Positions 18,547 through 26,380 of a stretch of DNA of 38,074 nucleotides are shown piece after piece. Under the pieces are notes generated by a model. It searched no databases. It was given only the letters and a program-made list of their open reading frames with translations, and had not been told where the DNA came from. Source of the stretch: Armatimonadota bacterium (lineage in GTDB: Bacteria > Armatimonadota > Hebobacteria > GCA-020354555 > CP070648). A program made the translations under genes and the position numbers. Location: assembly GCA_035527535.1 (NCBI GenBank), contig DATLAK010000034.1, positions 1 to 38,074 on the forward strand. Direction: 5' to 3'. Position 1 is the first letter of the stretch. Every line of letters starts with the position of its first letter.

Positions 18547-19014
18547 CTACCTGGGCAACTGCGGATAGACCGGCTTGCCCTTGCTCAGCGAGGTCACGTA
18601 GGCCGCCAGTTGCGCGTAGCGGGGATCCTTGGGCTCCAGGGCCTTACCCTTGAGGAACATGGTGATGCAGCCGTTGTTCATCTCCCCCAGGGTGATCACG
18701 CGTCCCGCCCCCATCTTCCACTTGGGGAAGGTCGCCGCCGATCCCTTGAGGGTGGGGATGGGCACGTCCATGCCCATCGCTTGGACCTTGCCGCCGGTAG
18801 TGCCGCCGTTCGGGTGGCAGGAGTTGCAGGTCGCCCGGTTGGTGCCCAGCTTGGGATCGCTATAGACCTGCTTGCCGGCGGCGATGGCCTTGTCCAGCGC
18901 CGCCACCTGCTGCTTCTCCGTCAGCATCTGGTGCATCATCTGCGCTTGCAGCGCCGACAGCGCCATCAGCACCACCAGTCCCGTCATTACCGCCACTGCG
19001 AGCTTCGTCCTCAT
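18547..19014 (-). CDS. Exported monohaem cytochrome c (distant SoxA/TsdA-like)
   Basis: The 155-residue protein starts with a signal peptide or anchor (residues about 4-24, hydrophobic, ending LQAQ). One haem site, CNSCH, is at 63-67. The C-terminal segment, with MNNGC, GKALEP and a YVTSLSKG helix, resembles the domain seen in SoxA/TsdA-type cytochromes of thiosulfate metabolism, but no Sox gene is nearby. Methionines at 80-85 and in the later part are candidate axial ligands. AAGGAGGTGA precedes ATG 19014. It is 28 bp downstream of a second cytochrome gene and certainly cotranscribed with it. It acts outside the cytoplasmic membrane; the partner is unknown. Confidence 0.85.
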   Translation of the reverse strand: MRTKLAVAVMTGLVVLMALSALQAQMMHQMLTEKQQVAALDKAIAAGKQVYSDPKLGTNRATCNSCHPNGGTTGGKVQAMGMDVPIPTLKGSAATFPKWKMGAGRVITLGEMNNGCITMFLKGKALEPKDPRYAQLAAYVTSLSKGKPVYPQLPR

Positions 19015-19042
19015 CCGCTCTCACCTCCTTTTCGGTGATGTG

Positions 19043-19579
19043 CTATCTCTCCCGTTCGCCGACCTGGCGGCGCGCCTGTCGCCGCCAGGCAGCGATTACC
19101 ATGCCTGACACCGCCCCCATCGCCCCCGCAATGGCCAGGGCCGGCCACCACGACCGTTGCCCAGCCGAGGGCGGGACCGGATCGCCGACGGCGCTGGGGC
19201 CGGGCGTCGGCGTCGCTGCCGGCGCCGCCGGGGCGGTAGAGGCGGAAGATGTCAGATAGGCGATGATGCCGTCGAGCTGCTTCTCGCTCCAATCGAACTT
19301 CGGCATGAGGGTGCCGGGCTTGACCGCCGGTGGATCGCGAAGCCACTTGCGCAACCAGTCCTTCGTTCGCCGCTTGCCGACATCGGTCAGGTCCGGGCCG
19401 GGGCCGGGCGCGCCTTCACCTTTCAGCATGTGGCAATTCAGGCAGGCACGCTCCGTCCAGAGTTGCCTGCCCTGCTCGATGAGCCGGCCATCCTGTGCTG
19501 CGCCTGGGTTCGCGCACACGCCAGCCATGGTCACGACTACGGTCATCAACACGACTGCGACAGCGAGTCCTGCTCTCAT
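19043..19579 (-). CDS. Membrane-anchored monohaem cytochrome c
   Basis: The start is ATG 19579 (GGAGA seven bases upstream), giving 178 residues. A signal peptide spans about 1-28. The haem site is CLNCH (46-50), and the axial methionine is probably M92 in the typical PGTLMPKF segment, followed by a LDGIIAYL helix. A proline/alanine linker leads to a C-terminal membrane span (about 143-165) and a positively charged tail, which tethers the haem domain to the outer face of the membrane. This is a class I cytochrome layout like that of small-subunit cytochromes in respiratory complexes. It lies 147 bp downstream of the TrxR-like gene and 28 bp upstream of the other cytochrome. Confidence 0.88.
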   Translation of the reverse strand: MRAGLAVAVVLMTVVVTMAGVCANPGAAQDGRLIEQGRQLWTERACLNCHMLKGEGAPGPGPDLTDVGKRRTKDWLRKWLRDPPAVKPGTLMPKFDWSEKQLDGIIAYLTSSASTAPAAPAATPTPGPSAVGDPVPPSAGQRSWWPALAIAGAMGAVSGMVIAAWRRQARRQVGERER

Positions 19580-19726
19580 GCTGCTATCTCCATTCGCGGA
19601 TGCGGGTTTGCGCCAGCTTCGCACGGATGAAGAGGGCACCCTGTCGGGTTCGAGGACAAGCCCGGGCGCATGTGCGGGTGGTACGACAATGAGGCGAGGC
19701 GGATGGCGGCCGGCCCCACGACGCGC

Positions 19727-20680
19727 CTATCGGCTGGGGCGGAAGCTCTCGCGGCGGTTGACGTAGCGGTCGGCCGAGATGGCGGCGATCGCGCCGTCCG
19801 CCGCCGCCGTGATCGCCTGCCTGAACTCGGTGCACCGGACGTCGCCCGCCGCGAAGACCCCGGGGATCGCCGTCGCCATCGCGCGGTCAACGCGGATGCA
19901 ACCGTTCTCGGTGAGCTCCAACGTGCCGCCCAGGAAATCGGTCACCGGCTTGTTGCCCGCGAGGTAGATGAACACGCCATCCACCGCCAGCGTCCGCGTT
20001 CCCCCTTCGGGCGCGCCGACCACGATCTCGCGCACCTGGGCGTCCCCGCGGATCTCGACGAGCTTGGTATCCGCCAGCATCTCGATCTTGGGATCCGCCG
20101 CCAACGCTTGGCGCACCTCATCGCTCACCCACAGCTTGGGCGGCGGCGCCACCAAGTGCACCTTGGCCGCGAACTTGGTCAGCAGCAGCGCGTCATCCAC
20201 CGCCTCCTCGCTATTGCCCACCACCGCCACTACCTGACCGTCGTAGAAAGCGCCGTCGCAGGTCGCGCAGTAGCTGACCCCGCGCCCTACCCGCTGCTCC
20301 TCGCCCGGAACACGATCTCCGCGCCCCATCGCTCCGGTGGCGATGATGACGGCCTTGCCCAGGAGCACCCCCTCGCCGGTGAATACCCGTTTCGTATCCT
20401 GGCTGAGATCCACCCCGAGCACCGGCGCCTGCAGGTACTCCGCGCCGAAATCGAGCGCCTGCTGTTTGATGGTCCGCGCCAGCTCCGCGCCCGACACCGG
20501 CGTCGTCACCGACGGGAAGTTGGCAATCTTCGGGGCGACCGCCAGCGATCCGCCGAGCTTGGCCTTGTCTATCAGCAGGGTCTTCAGCCGCGCGCGCGCC
20601 GCGTAGATGGCGGCCGTGCCCCCGGCCGGGCCCGCGCCGATGATGACGACGTCGTGCATCGTCTCGGCGTTTTCGCTCAC
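19727..20680 (-). CDS. Thioredoxin-reductase-like flavoprotein with atypical pyridine-nucleotide site
   Basis: The 317-residue low-molecular-weight TrxR type. The FAD site GAGPAG is at 15-20, the redox-active CATC at 138-141, ATGA at 115-118, and the FAD-end motif FAAGDVR near the C-terminus. The second dinucleotide site reads GNSEEAVDDA (155-164) and then HLVAPPPKLW. The arginines of the usual HRR...R NADPH-binding stretch are absent, so the electron donor may be NADH, ferredoxin or none. GTG 20680 is chosen over an ATG at 20659 because GAGGA stands seven bases before it. It heads the minus-strand run with two cytochromes and wrbA. Its thioredoxin partner is not in the window, apart from the extracytoplasmic TlpA-like protein. 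Confidence 0.88.
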   Translation of the reverse strand: MSENAETMHDVVIIGAGPAGGTAAIYAARARLKTLLIDKAKLGGSLAVAPKIANFPSVTTPVSGAELARTIKQQALDFGAEYLQAPVLGVDLSQDTKRVFTGEGVLLGKAVIIATGAMGRGDRVPGEEQRVGRGVSYCATCDGAFYDGQVVAVVGNSEEAVDDALLLTKFAAKVHLVAPPPKLWVSDEVRQALAADPKIEMLADTKLVEIRGDAQVREIVVGAPEGGTRTLAVDGVFIYLAGNKPVTDFLGGTLELTENGCIRVDRAMATAIPGVFAAGDVRCTEFRQAITAAADGAIAAISADRYVNRRESFRPSR

Positions 20681-21032
20681 TGGCTCGTCCTCGTTCGCAC
20701 GATGGTCGGGCGCGAATAGGCCGCCGATGACAGCCGCCCAGGGCCCATTGGCTCGCTGTTTCCGGCATGGCGCGGGCGTCTCCTGCATGACGCTGTCGCG
20801 CGGCGCCCACGCAGCTACCGCAGGCGTAGAACGTTCTCGTCACCGGCCTGGTCATGGGTGTTGCGCGGCGGCAACAGACTACGGTTCACAACCGCCGTGG
20901 TTCCTGCTACGCTGGTAGCGGCCAGTCGCGAGCCAATCGGGCGGCCGCAGTGGTCGCGGGTCTGCGGACGAGACTGCTCCGCGACGCGTGGCCGCCGACG
21001 GCAGCAACGAGTCAGTCAAAGGAGTCGCAGGG

Positions 21033-21242
21033 ATGACCTCGGGAAGGACCGCTGATGCCGGCCGAAGGCCGGCTGAGGGCATGGCACACGATGTGAGCTT
21101 GACGCAGGCCTTGCGCTGCGCGTCGCGCGGGGGCGAGGACCACTGCTCGCGGTGTATCGAGGAGTTCGGCGCTGTGGCCAGCGACCCGCGGGCGGCGGCG
21201 TATTCAACCTACTCGGAGCGACCAGGGCCGGCGGCGGGGTAA
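21033..21242 (+). CDS. Possible small protein, unrecognised (69 aa)
   Basis: ATG at 21033 with AAAGGAG about eight bases upstream. The product is 69 residues with one CxxC (HCSRC) in the middle, and its early part is encoded by a GCCGGCC hairpin that looks like a dispersed repeat. No family was recognised. It could be a real small zinc-binding protein, the remnant of a longer gene, or chance. The main support is the ribosome site and its position in an otherwise empty gap. Confidence 0.25.
   Translation: MTSGRTADAGRRPAEGMAHDVSLTQALRCASRGGEDHCSRCIEEFGAVASDPRAAAYSTYSERPGPAAG
21057..21073. repeat. GCCGGCC-GAA-GGCCGGC hairpin
   Basis: A perfect 7-bp stem with a GAA triloop, inside the small reading frame of the gap before sodA. 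It resembles other short hairpin elements in the window but does not share the TCT loop. Confidence 0.5.
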
Positions 21243-21558
21243 TCGCCCGCGCTCGCGCTCGGGTTGGCGGTAGAGGCGGCGGACACGGGCGTCGCAACCG
21301 CCGAGGCGGCTTGATGCCTCGCGTCGCCAGGCGCTTGCTCCTGCGCGCCGCCGAGCATGAGCGACGATTGCGACAGGAACACGCCGGAGCGGACGCGAAC
21401 CACGCGGGAGACCGGGCCCGGAGATGGCGATTGTGGACGAAACCTGCCGCATCCACGCCACGCGGCCACCGCCAACGACGGCGCGCCCGACAAGCTGGCG
21501 CACAATCCGCGCGGCGAGGCACCGCCGCGCTCTACCCATGCAAGGAGGAAATGGGCAC

Positions 21559-22167
<609 letters not shown>

Positions 22168-22213
22168 CCGGGCGCAGCGCCGGCAGCGCATGGACGCGGA
22201 TGGTCGCTCAGAT

Positions 22214-22320
22214 GTCATTCTGAGCCGCAGGCGAAGAATCCCCTACCTCCTGCGCAACTCCGATAGGGGATTCCGCCACGGGCGGACAAGTCTTCGGTCG
22301 CCAGGCTCCCTCAGAATGAC
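22214..22320. repeat. GTCATTC/GAATGAC inverted-repeat element, intergenic copy
   Basis: A 107-bp element bounded by perfect 11-bp inverted repeats, GTCATTCTGAG (22214-22224) and CTCAGAATGAC (22310-22320). Inside is a 10-bp inverted pair, GAATCCCCTA/TAGGGGATTC. Its reverse complement aligns along its length with the 87-bp element inside the DUF2156 gene (26623-26709). It is non-coding and MITE-like in shape. It separates sodA from the E2 gene. Confidence 0.85.
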
Positions 22321-22403
22321 GTGACGGCTCGCATTCGCGCCGATCGGCAGACACCGGTCCTGGCGCCTGCGAAAATACTGCGAGGAGGTAACTGCAACCC
22401 AAA

Positions 22404-23111
22404 ATGGATGTTCCCAAGCAGGCGCCAGAGTTCGAGCTGATACCCCACACCACGACGCGCGTCGCCATCGGCGAGCGCGTGGGCAAGAGCCGGCGGGAGA
22501 TCCCGCATTTCGACCTCTTCGCCCACGCCGATGCGAGCGCGCTGGTGGCCTATCGCCAGCGGCTCAAGCGAGCGGGTGACGGATGGGCGCCGACCTTTAA
22601 CGACCTGTTCATCTACATCGTGGCGCGCCTGCTGCCCGAGTTCCCTATGCTCAACGCGTGGTACGCGGAGGAGGGGGTCAAGCGGTTCAAGCCGGTGCAC
22701 CTGGGCTTCGCGGTGCAAACCGACCAGGGGGTGCTGCTGCCGACGCTGTTCGACGCCAACCGCAAACCCCTGCGCCAGATCAGCGAGGAGGCGCACGAGC
22801 TTAGTGAGCTCGCCCGCGGCGGTCGGCTGCGGGCGAGCTACCAGCAGTGGGGCGGGTTCACCATCTCCAACGTCGGCCCCAAGCGCATCGAGGCCTTCGC
22901 CGCCATCATCAGCCCCCCGCAGACCGGGATCCTGGCCATCGGCCCCATCGCCAAGCGTCCGCTGGTGGTGGGCGATGAGGTGGCGGCGCGCTCGACGGTG
23001 TGGCTGACGCTGACCGTGGATCACCGCGTCGTGGACGGCGCGGTCGGCGCGGAGTTCCTGGCCGCGCTCATGCCCCGCCTCGAGGACTGGGCCGGCGAGG
23101 AAGGGGAGTAG
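22404..23111 (+). CDS. 2-oxoacid dehydrogenase E2, catalytic domain only (no lipoyl domain)
   Basis: Dihydrolipoyl acyltransferase core. The 235 residues begin almost at the catalytic domain (RVGKSRREIPHF) and contain GGFTISNVG (150-158) and the catalytic DHRVVDG (206-212; H207 and D211). Normal E2 proteins carry one or more lipoyl domains and an E1/E3-binding domain in front; both are missing. An in-frame TAA at 22389-22391 fixes the start region, so no lipoyl domain is fused upstream. GAGGAGG lies 15 bases before the ATG, a rather long spacing. E1 alpha follows after one base. The acyl group must come from a separate lipoyl carrier, or the enzyme uses another thiol such as CoA directly. The natural substrate is not known. 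Confidence 0.9.
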   Translation: MDVPKQAPEFELIPHTTTRVAIGERVGKSRREIPHFDLFAHADASALVAYRQRLKRAGDGWAPTFNDLFIYIVARLLPEFPMLNAWYAEEGVKRFKPVHLGFAVQTDQGVLLPTLFDANRKPLRQISEEAHELSELARGGRLRASYQQWGGFTISNVGPKRIEAFAAIISPPQTGILAIGPIAKRPLVVGDEVAARSTVWLTLTVDHRVVDGAVGAEFLAALMPRLEDWAGEEGE

Positions 23112-23112
23112 C

Positions 23113-24090
23113 ATGGCGCGGCCGTCCACCGAGCAGCTCCTGGCGCTCTACGAGGACCTGCTGCGCGTGCGGTTCTTCGAGGAGAAGATCAACGATGAGC
23201 TTTTCCCCTCCGGCCTCATCCGCGGGCTCACCCACCTCTACATCGGCCAGGAGGCGGTCGGCGTCGGCGTCATTCGCGCCCTGCAGCCACCGGACTACGT
23301 GCTCAGCACCCACCGCGGTCACGGCCACTGCCTGCTGCGGGGCTCCGATCCGGCGCGCATCTACGCCGAGATCCTGGGCCGCCGCGACGGCGTGTGCCGC
23401 GGCAAGGGCGGCTCCATGCACCTGGCCGACATGGAAACCGACTTCGTCGGCTGCAACCCGGTGGTCGGCGCCAACCTCCCCATCGGCGCCGGCCTCGCCT
23501 TCGCCGCCAAGTACCTGGGCAACGGGCGCCTGACCGCCGTCTTCTTCGGCGACGGCGCCATCAACACCGGCGCCTTCCACGAATCCGCCAACCTGGCGGC
23601 CCTGTGGAAGCTGCCGCTGTTCCTCATCTGCGAGAACAACCGCTACGCCATTTCGGTCTCGGTGGAGCGCGCCAGCGCCGTCACCGACCTTGCCGACCGC
23701 GCCGCCGCCTACGGCATCTGGCACGAGACCGTGGACGGTATGCGGGTCGGGGAGGTATTCGAGGCGGCCCAGCGCGCCGCCGAGGTCTGCCGCAGCCACC
23801 AGCAGCCGGTGCTGCTGGTGGCCAACACCTATCGCTTCGTCGGCCACTATACCAGCGACACTCTGCGCTACCGCCCGCCCGACGAGGCGCGCGACGAGTT
23901 CCGCGAGCACGACCCCGTCCACCTCGCCGAGCGCCAGCTCACCGACGACTGCGCGGTGGACATGCAGCAGCTCGTGGCGCTGCGTGATCGCGTGCACCGC
24001 GAGATCGAGCAGGCGGCGGAAACGGCCAAGCTCAGCCCGCCGCCGCCGCCGGAGTCGGCGCTGGAGGACGTCTATGCCCCCGAAGGCTGA
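23113..24090 (+). CDS. 2-oxoacid dehydrogenase E1 alpha (pyruvate or acetoin type)
   Basis: Thiamine diphosphate enzyme subunit that decarboxylates a 2-oxoacid (or cleaves acetoin) and passes the acyl group to lipoate. It has 325 residues. The ThDP/Mg motif is GDGAIN (146-151) with ENN at 174-176; RGHGHCL and GRRDGVCRGKGGSMH are typical of the PdhA/AcoA group. It begins one base after the E2 stop and overlaps the E1 beta start by 17 bp, so the three are one operon. Pyruvate is the likeliest substrate, but AcoA-like acetoin dehydrogenases share these motifs and cannot be separated by eye. The E3 gene is not in the window. Confidence 0.9.
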   Translation: MARPSTEQLLALYEDLLRVRFFEEKINDELFPSGLIRGLTHLYIGQEAVGVGVIRALQPPDYVLSTHRGHGHCLLRGSDPARIYAEILGRRDGVCRGKGGSMHLADMETDFVGCNPVVGANLPIGAGLAFAAKYLGNGRLTAVFFGDGAINTGAFHESANLAALWKLPLFLICENNRYAISVSVERASAVTDLADRAAAYGIWHETVDGMRVGEVFEAAQRAAEVCRSHQQPVLLVANTYRFVGHYTSDTLRYRPPDEARDEFREHDPVHLAERQLTDDCAVDMQQLVALRDRVHREIEQAAETAKLSPPPPPESALEDVYAPEG

Positions 24091-25096
24091 CGTCTCCGCC
24101 CCGGAGCAGACCCGTATGCGCGAGGTCGCCTACGCGCTGGCGGTGCGCACCGCCCTGCGCGAGGAGATGCAGCGCGACGAGCGGGTCTTTCTGATGGGCG
24201 AGGACATCGCAGTCTATGGCGGCGTCTATGGGGCGACCCGCGGCCTGCTGCGCGAGTTCGGCGACAAGCGCGTGCTGGACACGCCGATCTCCGAGGCGGC
24301 GATCGCCGGTATGGCGGTGGGCGCCGCCATCGGCGGCCTGCGCCCGGTGGCGGAGATCATGTACTGCGATTTCCTCTCCATCGCCCTCGATGCCATCGCC
24401 AACCAGGCGGCCAAGCTGCGCTACATGAGCGCGGGGCAACTGAGCATCCCGGTGGTCATTCGCACCTCCGCCGGCGGGCATGGATATGCCGCCCAGCATT
24501 CGCAATCCCTGGAGGCCTGGGTCACCCATATCCCCGGCCTCAAGGTCGTCATGCCCGGCACTTGCGCCGATGCGCGCGGGCTGCTCAAGTCCGCTATCCG
24601 CGACCCCAACCCGGTGGTGGTGATCGAGCACAAGGCCCTCTACCAGACCACCGGCCCCATCCCCGCGCAGGAGACGCTCGAGCCCATCGGTGTGGCCAGG
24701 GTCATGCGTGAGGGCACGGACGTGACGCTCGTCTCGTGGTCGGCGATGGCGGGCGCGTGTTTCGAGGCCGCCCAGGAGCTGGCAGGGGAGGGGATCGAGG
24801 CGGAGGTCATAGACCTGCGCACCCTGCTGCCGGCGGACTTCGAAACCGTCGTGGACTCGGTACGCAAGACGGGGCGGCTGGTGGTGGCGCACGAGGCGGT
24901 GACCTACGGCGGATTCGGGGCCGAGGTGGTGGCGCAACTGACCGAGCGCGCGTGGGGCGATCTCAAGGCGCCCCCGGTGCGCGTGGGTTCGCGCTTCGCG
25001 CCGGTACCCTTCGCGGAGCCGCTGGAGGCCTGCGTCATGGCGGGTAAGCAGGAAGTTGTCGCCGCGGTGCGCTCCTGTATAGGTCGGGATCGGTAG
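24074..25096 (+). CDS. 2-oxoacid dehydrogenase E1 beta
   Basis: Partner of E1 alpha, forming an alpha2beta2 tetramer in which ThDP is bound at the interface. The 340 residues contain the expected FLMGEDIAVYGG, DTPISEAAIAGMAVGAA, RTSAGGHG and EHKALY segments, and a C-terminal transketolase domain (VIDLRTLLPAD, VAHEAV, YGGFGAE). ATG 24074 is preceded by GGAGG, and its first codons overlap the E1 alpha gene by 17 bp. Its TAG stop lies in the start of a hairpin repeat (GGTAGGCCGGGCG), so the repeat forms the end of the coding region. Confidence 0.93.
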   Translation: MPPKADVSAPEQTRMREVAYALAVRTALREEMQRDERVFLMGEDIAVYGGVYGATRGLLREFGDKRVLDTPISEAAIAGMAVGAAIGGLRPVAEIMYCDFLSIALDAIANQAAKLRYMSAGQLSIPVVIRTSAGGHGYAAQHSQSLEAWVTHIPGLKVVMPGTCADARGLLKSAIRDPNPVVVIEHKALYQTTGPIPAQETLEPIGVARVMREGTDVTLVSWSAMAGACFEAAQELAGEGIEAEVIDLRTLLPADFETVVDSVRKTGRLVVAHEAVTYGGFGAEVVAQLTERAWGDLKAPPVRVGSRFAPVPFAEPLEACVMAGKQEVVAAVRSCIGRDR

Positions 25097-25123
25097 GCCG
25101 GGCGTCTCGCCCGGCGCCCCTAC
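25092..25123. repeat. TCT-loop hairpin repeat at the end of E1 beta
   Basis: The stem GCCGGGCG/CGCCCGGC (25097-25115) has loop TCT, is preceded by GGTAG and followed by GCCCCTAC. It matches the reverse complement of the repeat at 3941-3968. The E1 beta stop codon TAG (25094-25096) is part of the repeat. It could act as a weak terminator, though no T tract follows. Confidence 0.8.
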
Positions 25124-25157
25124 AAATCGCCATGTGTGGATACCGAGGAGGTGACCC

Positions 25158-25634
25158 ATGTCGGCGTTGCAAGTGGGAGCCAGGGCCCCGGATTTCGAGC
25201 TCAAGGCCACCGGCGATACTACGGTTCGCCTGTCGGAGCTGCTGAAGCAGGGCAAGCACGTCGTGATCGCGTTCTACCCGGCGGCGTTCAGCCCGGTATG
25301 CGGCGACGAGCTGAGCCTGTTCCAGGAGGCGCGCGACGAGTTCGCGCGTCTCAACGCCCAGGTCATCGCCATCTCGGTGGACAACGTGTGGTCGGCGGAT
25401 GCGTTCGCGCAGGCCAAAGGGATAGCTTTCCCGCTGCTGGCGGATTTCCACCCCAAGGGAGCGGTGGCGGAGAAGTTCGGGGTCATGCGCGACGACGGCA
25501 TCGCCGAGCGCGCGCTGTTCATCATAGACCCCCGGGGCGTCATTCGCTACAGCTACGTCTCGCCCGTCGCGGAGAACCCGGGGGCTGATCGCCTGCTCGA
25601 CGCCCTGGAGCAGATGAGCGCGGGTGGGACATGA
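25158..25634 (+). CDS. 1-Cys peroxiredoxin, AhpE-like
   Basis: Reduces hydrogen peroxide and organic peroxides. In the 158-residue protein C48 in FYPAAFSPVC is the peroxidatic cysteine of the P-x3-(S/T)-x2-C motif. There is no second cysteine, so a resolving thiol must come from another protein or small thiol. GAGGAGGTG precedes ATG 25158. It follows the E1/E2 operon by 61 bp, and its stop overlaps the DsbA-like start (ATGA), so that protein is a candidate reductant. In mycobacteria peroxiredoxins draw electrons from dihydrolipoamide enzymes, which makes this neighbourhood of interest. Confidence 0.92.
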   Translation: MSALQVGARAPDFELKATGDTTVRLSELLKQGKHVVIAFYPAAFSPVCGDELSLFQEARDEFARLNAQVIAISVDNVWSADAFAQAKGIAFPLLADFHPKGAVAEKFGVMRDDGIAERALFIIDPRGVIRYSYVSPVAENPGADRLLDALEQMSAGGT

Positions 25635-26248
25635 CCGGCAGGTTCATGTCTGGGGTGGCGCAGGTTTCTAACCTGCGAGAAGCCACAGGATGCAATCCTG
25701 TGCCACCGAAGGAAGACCAAACCCATCGTCTGCGCGTGGCAGTCTCGGATGACGATTGGTCGCGCGGCCCCGCCGACGCGCCGGTGACGCTGGTCGAGTA
25801 CGCGGACTACGAGTGCCCCCACTGCCAGGCGGCGTACCCGGTGCTCGAGGAGCTGCTGCGCGCGCACGCCGACCGGCTGCGCTTCGTTGTGCGGCACTTC
25901 CCGGTGACGAGCGCTCACCCCCGCGCCGCGGCCGCGGCCCTGGCCGCGGAGGCCGCGGGGCGGCAGGGCAAGTTCTGGGAGATGCACGCGCGGCTGTTTG
26001 GGGATCCGGGGCAACTCGATCCCGCCGACCTGCGGCGCCATGCGCGAGACCTCGGCCTCGACCGGGAGCGCTTCCAGGAGGACCTGGATGACCCGCGCCT
26101 GGCGCGCAAAATCCAGGAGCACAGGCGCCAGGGGCTGCGCAGCGGCGTCAACGGCACGCCGACGCTGTTCTTCAACGGCGCGCGGTATGATGGGCCGCGC
26201 GACCTGAAGTCCCTGTCACAGGCGGTGGAGAAAACGGCCGAAGACTAA
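25631..26248 (+). CDS. DsbA-like thioredoxin-fold protein with repeat-derived N-terminus
   Basis: Dithiol oxidoreductase of the DsbA/Thioredoxin_4 type, 205 residues. The active site is CPHC (62-65, in DYECPHCQ), and the cis-proline segment is GTPTLFFNG. There is no signal peptide, so it is probably cytoplasmic. The ATG overlaps the peroxiredoxin stop, pointing to coupled translation. Residues about 9-26 are encoded by a 54-bp double-hairpin repeat and include an extra cysteine (C21) in a stretch without family counterpart. The family-like part begins near residue 34 (RLRVAVSDDDW). A start inside the gene (ATG 25646 or GTG 25736) is possible but lacks better signals. Confidence 0.88.
   Translation: MTGRFMSGVAQVSNLREATGCNPVPPKEDQTHRLRVAVSDDDWSRGPADAPVTLVEYADYECPHCQAAYPVLEELLRAHADRLRFVVRHFPVTSAHPRAAAAALAAEAAGRQGKFWEMHARLFGDPGQLDPADLRRHARDLGLDRERFQEDLDDPRLARKIQEHRRQGLRSGVNGTPTLFFNGARYDGPRDLKSLSQAVEKTAED
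25654..25707. repeat. 54-bp double-hairpin repeat inside the DsbA-like gene
   Basis: The outer arms GGTGGC (25654-25659) and GCCACC (25702-25707) are complementary. They enclose two hairpins: CGCAGGTT/AACCTGCG with loop TCT (25659-25677) and CACAGGAT/ATCCTGTG with loop GCA (25684-25702). The length of 54 keeps the reading frame. The first hairpin is a copy of the TCT family. Confidence 0.85.
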
Positions 26249-26281
26249 CCACAGAGCGCACAGAACACGGAGAACGGATGA

Positions 26282-26375
26282 ATGAACCACAAAGACACGA
26301 AGTCACCAAGGGAACGGGGATCCCAATTCTGACATCTCAAATCCGATCTTTGTGTCTTTGTGCCTTGGTGGTTCA
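26282..26375. repeat. CACAAAGACAC-type repeat pair before the DUF2156 gene
   Basis: Left arm GAACCACAAAGACACGAAG and right arm CTTTGTGTCTTTGTGCC...GGTGGTTC are inverted, related copies around a central CGGGGATCCC palindrome. The right arm ends six bases before the ATG at 26381. The base composition is far more AT-rich than the surroundings. It occupies the usual promoter and ribosome-site region of the next gene. Confidence 0.65.
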
Positions 26376-26380
26376 ACACC

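Larger units (their letters stand above)
20681..21558. other. Long gap between the TrxR-like gene and sodA
   Basis: 878 bases without a convincing known gene. The gap holds one small reading frame with a ribosome site (21033-21242), a 7-bp GCCGGCC/GGCCGGC hairpin with GAA loop (21057-21073), and a weak promoter-like pair, TTCACA (20885-20890) and TACGCT (20908-20913), 17 bases apart. Other frames here are rich in arginine and glycine and look like non-coding GC-rich sequence. Nothing else recognisable was seen. Confidence 0.5.

Noticed and set aside
18547-19014. Sox thiosulfate-oxidation locus
   Set aside because: Only a distant SoxA/TsdA-like segment in one cytochrome; no soxB, soxC, soxY or soxZ in the window.
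23690-24073. Long N-terminal extension of the E1 beta frame
   Set aside because: It overlaps E1 alpha in another frame. ATG 24074 has GGAGG upstream and begins at the family N-terminus.
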